Shown piece after piece: positions 34,008 through 44,300 of a stretch of DNA of 64,000 nt. A program made the position numbers and the translations under genes. The notes beneath the pieces are model-generated. The model saw only the letters and a program-made list of their open reading frames with translations. It was not told where the DNA came from and searched no databases. Numbering within the stretch: the stretch's first letter is position 1; each line of letters opens with the position of its first letter. Source of the stretch: Enterobacter ludwigii (GTDB lineage Bacteria; Pseudomonadota; Gammaproteobacteria; Enterobacterales; Enterobacteriaceae); NCBI RefSeq assembly GCF_001750725.1, contig NZ_CP017279.1, positions 1,364,001 to 1,428,000 on the forward strand. The letters are read 5' to 3'.

Positions 34008-34528
34008 GAGCTGCGGCACTGCTTCTCTTACTGATAATCCTGTCCCCCGTGGCTCAGGCTGCCGACTGGCTGACCTGGCGCAAGGTCGGTGACGCCACGC
34101 TGACCTGGGGGCCGTTCACCGTCTATACCTCACAGCTTCGCACGCCGGAGGGGCGTTACAGCGGGGAGAACGGAGATCGGGCGCTGATCATCACTTACGC
34201 GCGTGAAATCGACCGTGAAGACCTGGTTGAGGCAACGCGCGATCAGTGGCAGGCACAGGGGATCCTCGAGCAGGAACCCCAAAGCGAAGCCTGGCTGCGT
34301 ATGCTCCAGTCGCTCTGGCCCGATGTTGGGCCGGGCAGCCAGCTGGCGTTTGTGGTCACCGACAGGCAGGGGCAGTTCTGGTACCGCGCTTCGGCGGTGC
34401 AGAAAAACTTTATTCCGCTGGGACCACGTCAGTCCGCCGCGTTCAGCACGCGCTTTCTGGCAATCTGGCTCAGTCCCCGCACGCAATATCCCGCGCTGCG
34501 TCAGCAGCTGACAGGAGGGCAACAATGA
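34004..34528 (+). CDS. chalcone-isomerase-like periplasmic protein
   Basis: This 174-residue protein has a signal peptide (LLLLLIILSPVAQAADW) and a chalcone-isomerase-like fold (WRKVGDATLTWGPFTVYTSQL, ITYAREIDREDLVEAT). Bacterial members are not known to act on flavonoids; plant relatives include fatty-acid-binding FAP proteins, so binding of a modified acyl chain in the periplasm is a reasonable guess. It is coupled to both neighbours by ATGA overlaps. Confidence 0.85.
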   Translation: MRAAALLLLLIILSPVAQAADWLTWRKVGDATLTWGPFTVYTSQLRTPEGRYSGENGDRALIITYAREIDREDLVEATRDQWQAQGILEQEPQSEAWLRMLQSLWPDVGPGSQLAFVVTDRQGQFWYRASAVQKNFIPLGPRQSAAFSTRFLAIWLSPRTQYPALRQQLTGGQQ

Positions 34529-35052
34529 AACGTATACTGGTCATCGCGCTGGCGGTAACGATGCTGCTGGCCGGCTGCAGTACAGAGGTGACGGAATACC
34601 GTCAGCAGCAGCCGAAGCTGGATATCTTCCGCTATTTTCAGGGGAAAACCGAAGCGTGGGGCATGGTGCAGGATCGCAGCGGTAAACATTTGCGCCGGTT
34701 TCACGTTGAGATTGCCGGGGACGTTATCGGCGATACGCTGACGCTCAATGAACATTTCGTCTATGACGACGGCGAAAAGCAGCAGCGGGTATGGCATATC
34801 CGACGGATGGGGGGCGATCGCTACGAAGGCACGGCAGGGGATATCGAAGGGGTGGCGACCGGGCAGGCGGCGGGAAACGCCTTCAACTGGCATTACAGCA
34901 TGCAGGTGAAAGCCAATGGTAGCACCTGGCTGCTGCACTTTGACGACTGGATGTACCTGCAGGATGAAACCCATCTGTTCAATAAAACAGAGCTGAAGAA
35001 ACTGGGCGTCACCGTCGCCACGGTGACGCTGTTCTTTACCCGCAAGGCGTGA
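34525..35052 (+). CDS. DUF3833 family lipoprotein
   Basis: This 175-residue protein has a lipoprotein signal (VIALAVTMLLAGCSTE, lipobox LAGC) and the DUF3833 body (LDIFRYFQGKTEAWGMVQDR, LHFDDWMYLQDETHLFNK). It resembles small lipocalin-like lipoproteins and is the last gene of the lipid operon. ATG 34525 overlaps the previous stop; a longer upstream reading lacks the lipoprotein signal. It ends 2 bp from the converging YdcZ-type gene. Confidence 0.88.
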   Translation: MKRILVIALAVTMLLAGCSTEVTEYRQQQPKLDIFRYFQGKTEAWGMVQDRSGKHLRRFHVEIAGDVIGDTLTLNEHFVYDDGEKQQRVWHIRRMGGDRYEGTAGDIEGVATGQAAGNAFNWHYSMQVKANGSTWLLHFDDWMYLQDETHLFNKTELKKLGVTVATVTLFFTRKA

Positions 35053-35054
35053 CG

Positions 35055-35525
35055 TTACTCGCTCCCGGGCGCCGGTTCGGCGGGGGTTTTGCTGCTGAGG
35101 TAGATGAAGATCAGCGCAATGGCCAGGCAGACGATGGCCCCGAGACGGCTCAGCGAAAACGGAATGACCGCGTTACCCAGCCAGCCAAAGCTGTCAATCA
35201 ACATGCTCATGGTGAGCTGGCCGAAGATCACCGCGACCGTGGCAACGGCGGTACCGATACGTTGTACCGCCAGTACCATTATCACAATGTAGGGCACGCC
35301 GAACAGGGCACCGAGCAGCTGCCATTTGGGCACGTCCATCAGGGTAACGGCCTGTTTGGGTTCAAAGAAGAAGATCAGCAGGGCGGTGACCAGCGCACCA
35401 ACGGAAAACGTCAGAAACGCGCTTTTAAAGACGCCCACGCTGCTTCCCAGCTGTCCGTTGATGGCGGCCTGGATGCTCAGCGTCGCGCCGCCACACACTG
35501 CCAACATAATCATAATCAGTGTCAT
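35055..35525 (-). CDS. YdcZ/DUF606 small DMT-type membrane protein (second of pair)
   Basis: This 156-residue protein has about five membrane helices (LIMIMLAVCGGATLSIQAAINGQLG at the start) and belongs to the DUF606/YdcZ branch of the drug/metabolite transporter superfamily. Short YdcZ proteins are often encoded in pairs and presumably work as heterodimers. ATG 35525 is chosen, as the upstream in-frame extension is polar and overlaps the partner gene. Confidence 0.88.
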   Translation of the reverse strand: MTLIMIMLAVCGGATLSIQAAINGQLGSSVGVFKSAFLTFSVGALVTALLIFFFEPKQAVTLMDVPKWQLLGALFGVPYIVIMVLAVQRIGTAVATVAVIFGQLTMSMLIDSFGWLGNAVIPFSLSRLGAIVCLAIALIFIYLSSKTPAEPAPGSE

Positions 35526-35529
35526 TTTG

Positions 35530-35970
35530 TTACCCCTGTGCAACCAGAACCAGCGCGGCAATGATGAAAAGCAGCGCGATGATGCGTTTACCGTTAATCT
35601 TTCTGGGCGTGGTGCCCAGCAACCCATAGTGGTCAATGATAAGACTCTTAAAGACCTGACCTGCCAGAATGCCAATCATCGTCAGGGCAATGCCGATGGC
35701 CGGCGTGGCGAGGGTCAAAATGACGACGTAAACGGGCCCGATTACGCCGCCGAGCAGTTGCCATGCGGGCTGTGTGAAAAACGACGGGCTGTTACGCGGG
35801 CTGAAAAACAGCATCAGCAGAAACGTCAGCGCGGCACCTGTACCGAAAATACTGAACGTGGCCCATAAATCGCCGACTTCCCCACCCAGTGGCCCCAGCA
35901 AGCCAGCCTCTACGGAGAGGCCCATGCCGCCGAGAATAACCAGTAAAATTAACATCCATTGCATATTCAT
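35530..35970 (-). CDS. YdcZ/DUF606 small DMT-type membrane protein (first of pair)
   Basis: This 146-residue membrane protein is the partner of the next gene, 4 bp upstream in the same direction. It starts with MNMQWMLILLVILGGMGLSVEAGLLGPLGG, again the YdcZ pattern of an inverted-repeat DMT half. The in-frame extension upstream to 36030 is not hydrophobic and is unlikely. A LysR gene diverges 93 bp away and may control the pair. The substrate is unknown. Confidence 0.88.
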   Translation of the reverse strand: MNMQWMLILLVILGGMGLSVEAGLLGPLGGEVGDLWATFSIFGTGAALTFLLMLFFSPRNSPSFFTQPAWQLLGGVIGPVYVVILTLATPAIGIALTMIGILAGQVFKSLIIDHYGLLGTTPRKINGKRIIALLFIIAALVLVAQG

Positions 35971-36063
35971 TATCTCTACGTTCTGAAGGCGAAACAGACT
36001 AGCCCTGAACATCGATGAGAAAAATGCCATAATGCAGGAAACACCTTTGCAGGAAATGCACTA

Positions 36064-36996
36064 ATGGTTGATGCCGGAAATATGAATATCCGCTCGCTGC
36101 GGGTTTTTATTGCGGTTTACGAAGCGCAAAACTTTTCTGTGGTTGCCCGGCGGGAGGGGATGTCTGCTTCGCAGGTTTCACGCGTTATCTATCAGCTTGA
36201 GGACGCGCTCGGCCAGCAACTTTTCTATCGTAATACCCGGGCGGTGATCCCAACGGAAAGCGGCCACCTTTTTATCCGCTACGCCAGAGCGATGGTGGAA
36301 AGCCTGGAGGAGGCGCGTCGGGAACTGGATGAGCGTTCGACGGAGCCTTCCGGCACGCTGCGCATTAATGGCCCGGTGTACTTTGGGCAGCGACACGTTG
36401 CCCCTGGCCTGCCTGCACTGGCGGCGCGGTATCCCCGGCTGAATATAGAGCTGACGCTGACCGATGACTTTATCGACCCGCACAAAGATGCCGCCGACGT
36501 TATCTTTCGCATCGGCACGCTGACGGATTCAACCTTTCACGCGCGGGTTTTTGGCCAGCAGCGTTACCATCTGGCCGCGTCGCCGGACTATTTGCGAAAA
36601 CACGGTGTGCCAGACGGGCCGGATGACCTCAGTCGTCACCGGTGCCTGGTCTACCGCGGGTCGTCAGGTCCCAATCGCTGGCTGGTGCGAGGTCAGGGGG
36701 AAGCCTGGGTGCATTACCCCGTGGTGCCGCTGATGACCTCCAATAATGCGGAGTCGCTGCTCATTGCCGCGCTGGGCGGGATGGGGATCGTGCTGTTTCC
36801 GGACTGGTTGATTGGCGACAGACTGCAGAAGGGGGAACTGGTCGCACTCCTCGTGGAATGGGAGTGCGCCATAAATACCGAGCCGCTGAACATTGCGGCG
36901 ATCTATCCTCACGCCCGTCATCCGCCCCTGAACGTCAGGGCGGTGATTGATCATTACGTGGCGCTTTTCGGCACCCCGCCTTACTGGCAGACGTAG
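36064..36996 (+). CDS. LysR-family transcriptional regulator
   Basis: This 310-residue LysR regulator has a helix-turn-helix (FSVVARREGMSASQVSRVIYQLE) and a substrate-binding domain. ATG 36082 (MNIRSLRVF) is an equally plausible start. It is divergent from the YdcZ pair, its probable target, and converges on the methionine synthase gene with only 3 bp between stops. Confidence 0.88.
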   Translation: MVDAGNMNIRSLRVFIAVYEAQNFSVVARREGMSASQVSRVIYQLEDALGQQLFYRNTRAVIPTESGHLFIRYARAMVESLEEARRELDERSTEPSGTLRINGPVYFGQRHVAPGLPALAARYPRLNIELTLTDDFIDPHKDAADVIFRIGTLTDSTFHARVFGQQRYHLAASPDYLRKHGVPDGPDDLSRHRCLVYRGSSGPNRWLVRGQGEAWVHYPVVPLMTSNNAESLLIAALGGMGIVLFPDWLIGDRLQKGELVALLVEWECAINTEPLNIAAIYPHARHPPLNVRAVIDHYVALFGTPPYWQT

Positions 36997-36999
36997 CGA

Positions 37000-38028
37000 T
37001 TACGCGCCGAGTTCTTTACGGATAATGTCGGCGCCGGCGCTCAGGGCGTTGAGCTTTCCGTTGGCAACCTGACGTGAGAGCGGGGCCATCCCGCAGTTTG
37101 TTGATGGCCACAGCTTGTCGGCATCGACAAACTGCAGCGCTTTACGCAGCGTATCGGCCACTTCCTCTGGCGTCTCAATGGTATTGGTCGCCACGTCAAT
37201 GGCACCCACCATCACCTTTTTGCCGCGGATCAGTTCCAGCAGGTCCATCGGTACGCGGGAGTTGTGGCACTCCAGCGAGATGATGTCGATATTGGACGTC
37301 TGCAGTTTAGGGAAGGCTTCTTCATACTGCCGCCATTCTGAACCGAGCGTTTTTTTCCAGTCGGTATTGGCTTTGATGCCATACCCGTAGCAGATATGGA
37401 CCGCGGTCTGGCAGCGCAAACCTTCGATGGCGCGTTCCAGCGCGGCAATACCCCAGTCGTTCACCTCATCAAAAAACACGTTAAAGGCCGGTTCATCAAA
37501 CTGGATGATATCAACGCCTGCCGCTTCTAACTCCCTCGCTTCCTGGTTGAGAATTTTGGCAAATTCCCAGGCCAGCTTTTCGCGGCTTTTATAGTGAGCG
37601 TCATAGAGGGTGTCGATCATGGTCATCGGGCCGGGCAGAGCCCACTTGATCGGTTTATCCGTGAGCTGACGCAAATACTTTGCGTCATCAACGAACACCG
37701 GTTTTTGACGGGCGACGGCATCCACCACGGTCGGCACGCTCGCGTCATAGCGGTTACGAATTCGCACGGTCTGGCGGTTCTCAAAATCAACGCCGCTGAG
37801 ATGTTCAATAAAGGTGGTGACGAAGTGCTGACGAGTCTGTTCCCCGTCGCTGACAATATCAATGCCCGCACGGATCTGCTCATCCAGAGATAAACGCAGC
37901 GCATCCTGTTTACCGGCAAGTAATTCCTGATCCTGCAATTTCCATGGCGACCAGAGCGTTTCGGGTTGCGCAAGCCAGGTTGGCTTAGGCAAACTGCCAG
38001 CCGTTGAAGTCGGGAGCAATGTTTTCAT
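37000..38028 (-). CDS. mesD: MesD-type folate-independent methionine synthase
   Basis: This 342-residue protein is a core methionine synthase related to the C-terminal half of MetE but without its folate-binding N-terminal domain. The zinc ligands are visible: His211 and Cys213 in VHICYG, Glu253 in SLECHN and Cys312 in TNCGMAP. The gene follows a DUF1852 gene, the arrangement described for MesD plus MesX, where synthesis of methionine needs DUF1852 and oxygen but neither 5-methyltetrahydrofolate nor cobalamin. The methyl donor remains unknown. Confidence 0.85.
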   Translation of the reverse strand: MKTLLPTSTAGSLPKPTWLAQPETLWSPWKLQDQELLAGKQDALRLSLDEQIRAGIDIVSDGEQTRQHFVTTFIEHLSGVDFENRQTVRIRNRYDASVPTVVDAVARQKPVFVDDAKYLRQLTDKPIKWALPGPMTMIDTLYDAHYKSREKLAWEFAKILNQEARELEAAGVDIIQFDEPAFNVFFDEVNDWGIAALERAIEGLRCQTAVHICYGYGIKANTDWKKTLGSEWRQYEEAFPKLQTSNIDIISLECHNSRVPMDLLELIRGKKVMVGAIDVATNTIETPEEVADTLRKALQFVDADKLWPSTNCGMAPLSRQVANGKLNALSAGADIIRKELGA

Positions 38029-38054
38029 AGTAGAAGACCTTTATTATCGATTAA

Positions 38055-39029
38055 TTAAAGCGTGTTGTGACCTGACCACTGCTCAAGAAGAGGTTTATAG
38101 GGCTTGATGAAATACGCTTCCGTAAATTTGCCCTGTTCAATTGCCAGCCGGTTGCGTTCTTCACGGTCATAAACAATTTTTGTTAATGAATGATCCTCAT
38201 GATTCAGATCGGGCTGGTAGCATTCTCCGGCGGTTGAGTTCGCATTGTAAATTTCAGGACGATAAATTTTCTGGAAAGTCTCCATGGTGCTGATGGTGCT
38301 AATCAACTCCAGGTTGGTGTAATCCCGTAATAAATCGCCGGTGAAATAAAACGCAAACGGCGCTGCGCTATTCTCAGGCATAAAGTAACGAACCTGCAGA
38401 CCCATTTTCCCGAAGTACTGCTCGGTTAAGGATGTACCGTCCGGACGATACTCGATGCCCAGCACCGGGTGCTGGTTGCCCGTGCGGCGGTAGGTGTCTT
38501 TGCTGGAGACGCTCAGGCAGATCACCGGTGCCTTTTTGAAGTTCTCTTTGTATTCAGGTGAGTTAACGAAATGCCGGAAAATAGTGCCGTGCAGCTCACC
38601 AAAATTATCCGGGATCGAGAAGCGGGACTGATTTTTATTGTGCTCCGGCAGCAAGACGCTGAAATCATAATCGCGGACATAGGACGAGAAATTATTTCCA
38701 ACGATACCGTCGATGCTCTCATGGGTCTTTTTATCAACGATCGTTGTCTGCAATATTTCGATAGCCGGGAAGGGCTTCTCAGCGCCGATATGCAAATCCA
38801 CAGAAATAATGTCCAGTTCGAGCGCATAGCGATCGGCTTTTGGGTTGTCCCAGCGCGCTAACGCGTTAAAACGGTTATTCATCATCACCAGCGTATTACG
38901 CAGGTTTTGCTGGCGTTTTTCGCCACGGGCCAGGTTGGCGAAGTTGGTGGTGGTACGCGTATTTTCTGAAGGGTTATAATTTTCATCAAAGCAACTACGC
39001 TTAAGGCTAAATGTAAAAGCATTACTCAT
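38055..39029 (-). CDS. mesX: MesX, DUF1852 partner of MesD
   Basis: This 324-residue protein matches DUF1852 (FTFSLKRSCFDENYNPSENT at the N-terminus, LGIEYRPDGTSLTEQYF in the middle). It is encoded 26 bp upstream of mesD in the same direction. In published genetics, DUF1852 (MesX) is essential for MesD function and the reaction needs oxygen, so MesX may be an oxygenase that supplies or transfers the methyl group. This role is inference. Confidence 0.85.
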   Translation of the reverse strand: MSNAFTFSLKRSCFDENYNPSENTRTTTNFANLARGEKRQQNLRNTLVMMNNRFNALARWDNPKADRYALELDIISVDLHIGAEKPFPAIEILQTTIVDKKTHESIDGIVGNNFSSYVRDYDFSVLLPEHNKNQSRFSIPDNFGELHGTIFRHFVNSPEYKENFKKAPVICLSVSSKDTYRRTGNQHPVLGIEYRPDGTSLTEQYFGKMGLQVRYFMPENSAAPFAFYFTGDLLRDYTNLELISTISTMETFQKIYRPEIYNANSTAGECYQPDLNHEDHSLTKIVYDREERNRLAIEQGKFTEAYFIKPYKPLLEQWSGHNTL

Positions 39030-39109
39030 CGTCGTTATACATCCTAAGTTCTTGTTGCTAAGAAGTTACCAATGCATAATTTATGCCTGAGCCCGTGACG
39101 GAGGGGAAG

Positions 39110-39122
39110 TGACTTAATTTCA
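39110..39122. promoter_or_regulatory. possible MetR-like box upstream of mesX
   Basis: TGACTTAATTTCA differs in one base from the MetR consensus TGAA-N5-TTCA. It lies 81 bp upstream of the mesX start in the gap shared with yaiL. A separate 13-bp palindrome, GCATAATTTATGC, lies at 39074-39086. Both are weak motif calls supported only by the methionine context; no MetJ box array was seen. Confidence 0.3.
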
Positions 39123-39200
39123 CTGCAACATGAGCTATCTTCATGAACAGCGCCTTTCCAGGTATAATCCCCAAAATTTCAACACGGTTTAGAAACGATC

Positions 39201-39740
39201 ATGACAAAACTCACCCTACAAGAGCAGATGCTGAAAGCAGGCTTAGTCAGCAGTAAAAAGATGGCTAAAGTTCAGCGCACGGCCAAGAAATCGCGCGTTC
39301 AGGCCCGCGAAGCAAGGGAAGCAGTAGAAGAGAATAAAAAAGCGCAGCTCGAGCGTGACAAGCAGCTGAGCGAGCAGCAGAAGCTGGCGACGCTGGCGAA
39401 AGAGTTTAAAGCGCAGGTCAAGCAGCTGATCGAAATGAACCGCATCACCGTGACCAGAGGCACCATCGCCTTTAACTTTACCGACGGCAATCTCATCAAA
39501 AAAATCGAGGTCGACAAGCAGACGCAGGCCCAGCTGATCAATGGCCGCCTGGCGATTGCGCGTCTGGTGATTAATGCCAATGGCGACTGCGACTATGCGA
39601 TTATCCCGGCAGTGGTGGCCGATAAAATCGCCCAGCGCGATGCCGAGAGTATCGTGTTAAACAGCGCCCTGAGTCAGGAAGAGCAGGATGAAGACGATCC
39701 GTACGCAGATTTCAAAATTCCTGACGATTTGATGTGGTAA
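39201..39740 (+). CDS. yaiL: YaiL, DUF2058 nucleoprotein
   Basis: This 179-residue highly charged protein matches E. coli YaiL over its whole length (MTKLTLQEQMLKAGLVSSKK to EEQDEDDPYADFKIPDDLMW). The N-terminal half is a long Lys/Arg/Glu-rich helix, probably coiled-coil, followed by a compact DUF2058 domain. The function is unknown. It diverges from mesX and ends 7 bp from the converging pseudouridine synthase gene. Confidence 0.92.
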   Translation: MTKLTLQEQMLKAGLVSSKKMAKVQRTAKKSRVQAREAREAVEENKKAQLERDKQLSEQQKLATLAKEFKAQVKQLIEMNRITVTRGTIAFNFTDGNLIKKIEVDKQTQAQLINGRLAIARLVINANGDCDYAIIPAVVADKIAQRDAESIVLNSALSQEEQDEDDPYADFKIPDDLMW

Positions 39741-39747
39741 GCAGCGC

Positions 39748-40431
39748 TTAAAACGGTGCGGCGTGACGGGCGTTAATTGCCTCTGCGCTCACCGGATGCA
39801 CAAAATCCAGCTCGCTGGCGTGCAGCATCAGCCGCGGTATCTGTTCGGTGCCCGGCAGTGCAAGACCGCCATACAGATCGCAGCCTAAAATAGGGTAGCC
39901 CAACTGCTGGCAGTGAATGCGCAGCTGGTGGGTTCGCCCGGTCTCCGGGGTCAGTCTGACCCGCGTCAACGGCAGTGCCGCATCATAAAACCGGTCCATC
40001 ACCTGATAGCGTGAGCGTGCGGGCTTGCCGGTAATCGCACAAATCGACATCAGCGGAAACAGCGCCGGATCTTTAGCAATCGGGGCATCAATCACGCCCT
40101 CGTCGTTTTCCACATGCCCGCAAAGCAGGGCGCTGTATACCTTTCGCACGGCGCGCTGGCTGAACTGGTGACAGAGAGCGGCGTTAATCGCTTTATTGCG
40201 CGCAATGACCATCAGCCCGGATGTACCGAAATCCAGACGATGCACCAGCGTGCAGCCGGGAAACGTCTGTACCAGTCGATAATGCACTGAATCGCGGTTT
40301 TGCGGATTTTTGCCTGAAAGGCTGAGCAGACCGGAAGGCTTATTAATCAGGACCAGATGTTCGTCCTGCCAGAGGATCTCGATCTCGTCGTGACACGGTG
40401 GGGCAATAAAAGAATCTATAATCGCAGACAT
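39748..40431 (-). CDS. RluA-family RNA pseudouridine synthase
   Basis: This 227-residue enzyme belongs to the RluA family, which isomerises uridine in rRNA or tRNA. The catalytic motif is HRLDFGTSGLMV with the nucleophilic Asp; PETGRTHQLRIHCQQLGYPILG is the second hallmark. It has no S4 domain. ATG 40431 gives a normal family length; the upstream in-frame extension is not conserved-looking. Resemblance to RluA itself is only partial, so target sites are not assigned. Confidence 0.88.
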   Translation of the reverse strand: MSAIIDSFIAPPCHDEIEILWQDEHLVLINKPSGLLSLSGKNPQNRDSVHYRLVQTFPGCTLVHRLDFGTSGLMVIARNKAINAALCHQFSQRAVRKVYSALLCGHVENDEGVIDAPIAKDPALFPLMSICAITGKPARSRYQVMDRFYDAALPLTRVRLTPETGRTHQLRIHCQQLGYPILGCDLYGGLALPGTEQIPRLMLHASELDFVHPVSAEAINARHAAPF

Positions 40432-40527
40432 CAGACGGCCCGACAGAAGAGTGGGTGCGGATGATAGCGAATTTTTAGCGGCGGGGACAGAAAGAAACCC
40501 TCCCACCAGGCGGTGAGAGGGGGATGA

Positions 40528-41262
<735 letters not shown>

Positions 41263-41338
41263 TCAAAGCGCCAATGTGATACTCTATAGCAATCATTAAA
41301 AAGAGATTTTACCCGGCAGTGCACTGCCCGTTAACGCT

Positions 41339-44300
41339 ATGACAGAACAACAAAAATTAACCTTCCCGATGCTCCTGCAACAGCTTGATTCACTGATGCT
41401 GCGTGATAAACAGCGGTTTGCCCGCCGTCTGCACGGGGTGAAGAAGGTTAAAAATCCTGATGCACAACAGGCCATTTATCAGGAGATGGCGAAAGAGATT
41501 GAACAGGCGGCAGGGAAAGTCGTGCTGCGCGAAGCCGCACGTCCGGAGATTACCTACCCGGAAAACCTGCCGGTCAGTCAGAAAAAACAGGACATTCTTG
41601 ACGCCGTGCGCGACCACCAGGTGGTGATTGTTGCAGGGGAAACCGGTTCAGGGAAAACCACTCAGCTGCCGAAAATTTGTATGGAGCTGGGGCGTGGAGT
41701 GAAAGGGCTGATTGGTCACACCCAGCCGCGTCGTCTGGCGGCGCGTACCGTGGCGAACCGTATTGCCGAAGAGCTGCAAACGCAGCCCGGTGGCTGCATT
41801 GGGTATAAGGTGCGATTCAGCGACCACGTTAGCGATAACACCATGGTCAAACTGATGACTGACGGTATTCTGCTGGCGGAAATCCAGCAGGATCGTCTGC
41901 TGATGCAGTACGACACGATCATTATCGATGAAGCGCACGAACGCAGCCTGAATATCGACTTCCTGCTCGGGTATCTGAAAGAACTGTTACCGCGTCGCCC
42001 GGACCTGAAAATTATCATCACTTCCGCCACCATCGATCCGGAGCGTTTCTCAAAGCATTTCAACAATGCGCCGATTATCGAGGTCTCTGGCCGAACGTAT
42101 CCGGTGGAGGTGCGCTATCGCCCGATAGTGGAAGACGCGGACGATACCGAGCGCGACCAGCTGCAGGCCATCTTTGATGCCGTCGACGAGCTGGGAAATG
42201 AAAGCGCGGGCGACATTCTGATTTTCCTGAGCGGCGAACGGGAAATTCGCGATACCGCTGACGCCCTCAGCAAGCGCGATCTTCGCCATACCGAAATTCT
42301 GCCGCTGTATGCGCGCCTGTCAAACAGCGAGCAAAACCGCGTGTTCCAGCCGCACAGCGGACGTCGTATTGTGCTGGCCACCAACGTGGCGGAAACCTCG
42401 CTTACCGTGCCGGGCATCAAATATGTGATTGACCCGGGTACGGCGCGTATCAGCCGCTACAGCTACCGCACCAAAGTGCAGCGCCTGCCAATTGAGCCGG
42501 TTTCTCAGGCTTCCGCTAATCAGCGTAAAGGCCGCTGCGGCCGTGTGTCGGAAGGGATCTGTATTCGCCTCTATTCCGAGGACGATTTCCTGTCGCGACC
42601 GGAGTTTACTGACCCGGAAATTCTGCGCACCAACCTGGCGTCGGTCATCCTGCAGATGACTGCGCTAGGGCTTGGCGACATCGCCGCGTTCCCGTTTGTC
42701 GAAGCGCCGGACAAGCGCAACATTCAGGACGGCGTGCGCCTGCTGGAAGAGCTGGGTGCCATCACCACCGACGAGCAGGCTAGCGCCTACAAACTGACGC
42801 CGCTGGGCCGTCAGCTCAGCCAGCTGCCGGTTGACCCGCGTCTGGCGCGCATGGTGCTGGAAGCACAGAAACACGGCTGTGTGCGTGAAGCAATGATCAT
42901 TACCTCCGCGCTCTCGATTCAGGATCCGCGCGAGCGTCCGATGGACAAGCAGCAGGCGTCTGATGAAAAACACCGTCGGTTCCACGATAAAGAGTCCGAC
43001 TTCCTCGCCTTTGTGAACCTGTGGAACTACCTCGGCGAGCAGCAGAAAGCGCTGTCGTCGAACCAGTTCCGCCGCCAGTGCCGCGTCGATTTCCTCAATT
43101 ATCTGCGCGTGCGCGAGTGGCAGGATATCTACACGCAGCTGCGTCAGGTGGTGAAAGAGCTGGGCATTCCGGTTAACAGTGAACCGGCGGAGTACCGCGA
43201 AATTCACATTGCGTTGCTGACCGGTCTGCTCTCCCATATCGGGATGAAGGATGCCGACAAGCAGGAGTATACCGGGGCGCGTAACGCCCGTTTCTCCATC
43301 TTCCCGGGGTCCGGTTTATTCAAGAAACCGCCTAAATGGACCATGGTGGCCGAACTGGTGGAAACCAGCCGCCTGTGGGGCCGCATTGCGGCGCGCATTG
43401 ATCCCGAATGGGTTGAACCTGTTGCCCAGCACCTGCTGAAGCGCTCATACAGTGAACCGCACTGGGAGCGCGCGCAGGGCGCGGTGATGGCGACCGAAAA
43501 AGTGACCGTTTACGGTCTGCCGGTGGTTGGCGCGCGCAAGGTTAACTACAGCCAGATAGATCCCGCGTTGTGTCGCGAGTTGTTTATTCGTCACGCGCTG
43601 GTGGAGGGCGACTGGCAGACGCGTCATGCATTCTTCCGTGAAAACCTCAAACTGCGTGCCGAAGTGGAAGAGCTTGAGCATAAATCCCGTCGCCGCGACA
43701 TTCTGGTCGACGACGAGGCGCTGTTTGAGTTTTACGACCAGCGTATCAGCCACGATGTGATTTCTGCCCGCCACTTCGACAGCTGGTGGAAGAAGGCCAG
43801 CAAAGAAACGCCGGACCTGCTCAACTTTGAAAAGAGCATGTTGATCAAAGAGGGGGCTGAGTCGGTCAGCAAACTCGATTACCCGAACTTCTGGCATCAG
43901 GGCTCTCTCAAGCTGCGCCTGACCTATCAGTTTGAGCCGGGCGCGGATGCGGATGGCGTCACCGTACACATTCCGCTGCCGTTGTTAAACCAGGTCGAAG
44001 AGAGCGGATTCGAGTGGCAAATTCCGGGGCTGCGTCGCGAGCTGGTGATTGCGCTGATCAAATCGCTGCCAAAACCGGTGCGTCGTAACTTTGTGCCTGC
44101 GCCAAACTATGCCGAAGCGTTTTTAGGCCGCGTAACGCCGCTGGAGTTGCCGCTGCTGGATTCGCTGGAGCGTGAGCTCAGGCGCATGACGGGCGTAACC
44201 GTCGACCGCGACGACTGGCACTGGGACCAGGTGCCCGATCACCTGAAAATCAGCTTCCGCGTGGTGGACGACAAAAACAAAAAGCTGCAGGAAGGCCGAT

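Noticed and set aside
35049..35564. Plus-strand frame of 171 codons after the DUF3833 gene
   Set aside because: Antisense to the YdcZ-type membrane genes; polar Gln/Asn-rich product is an artefact of hydrophobic codons read in reverse.
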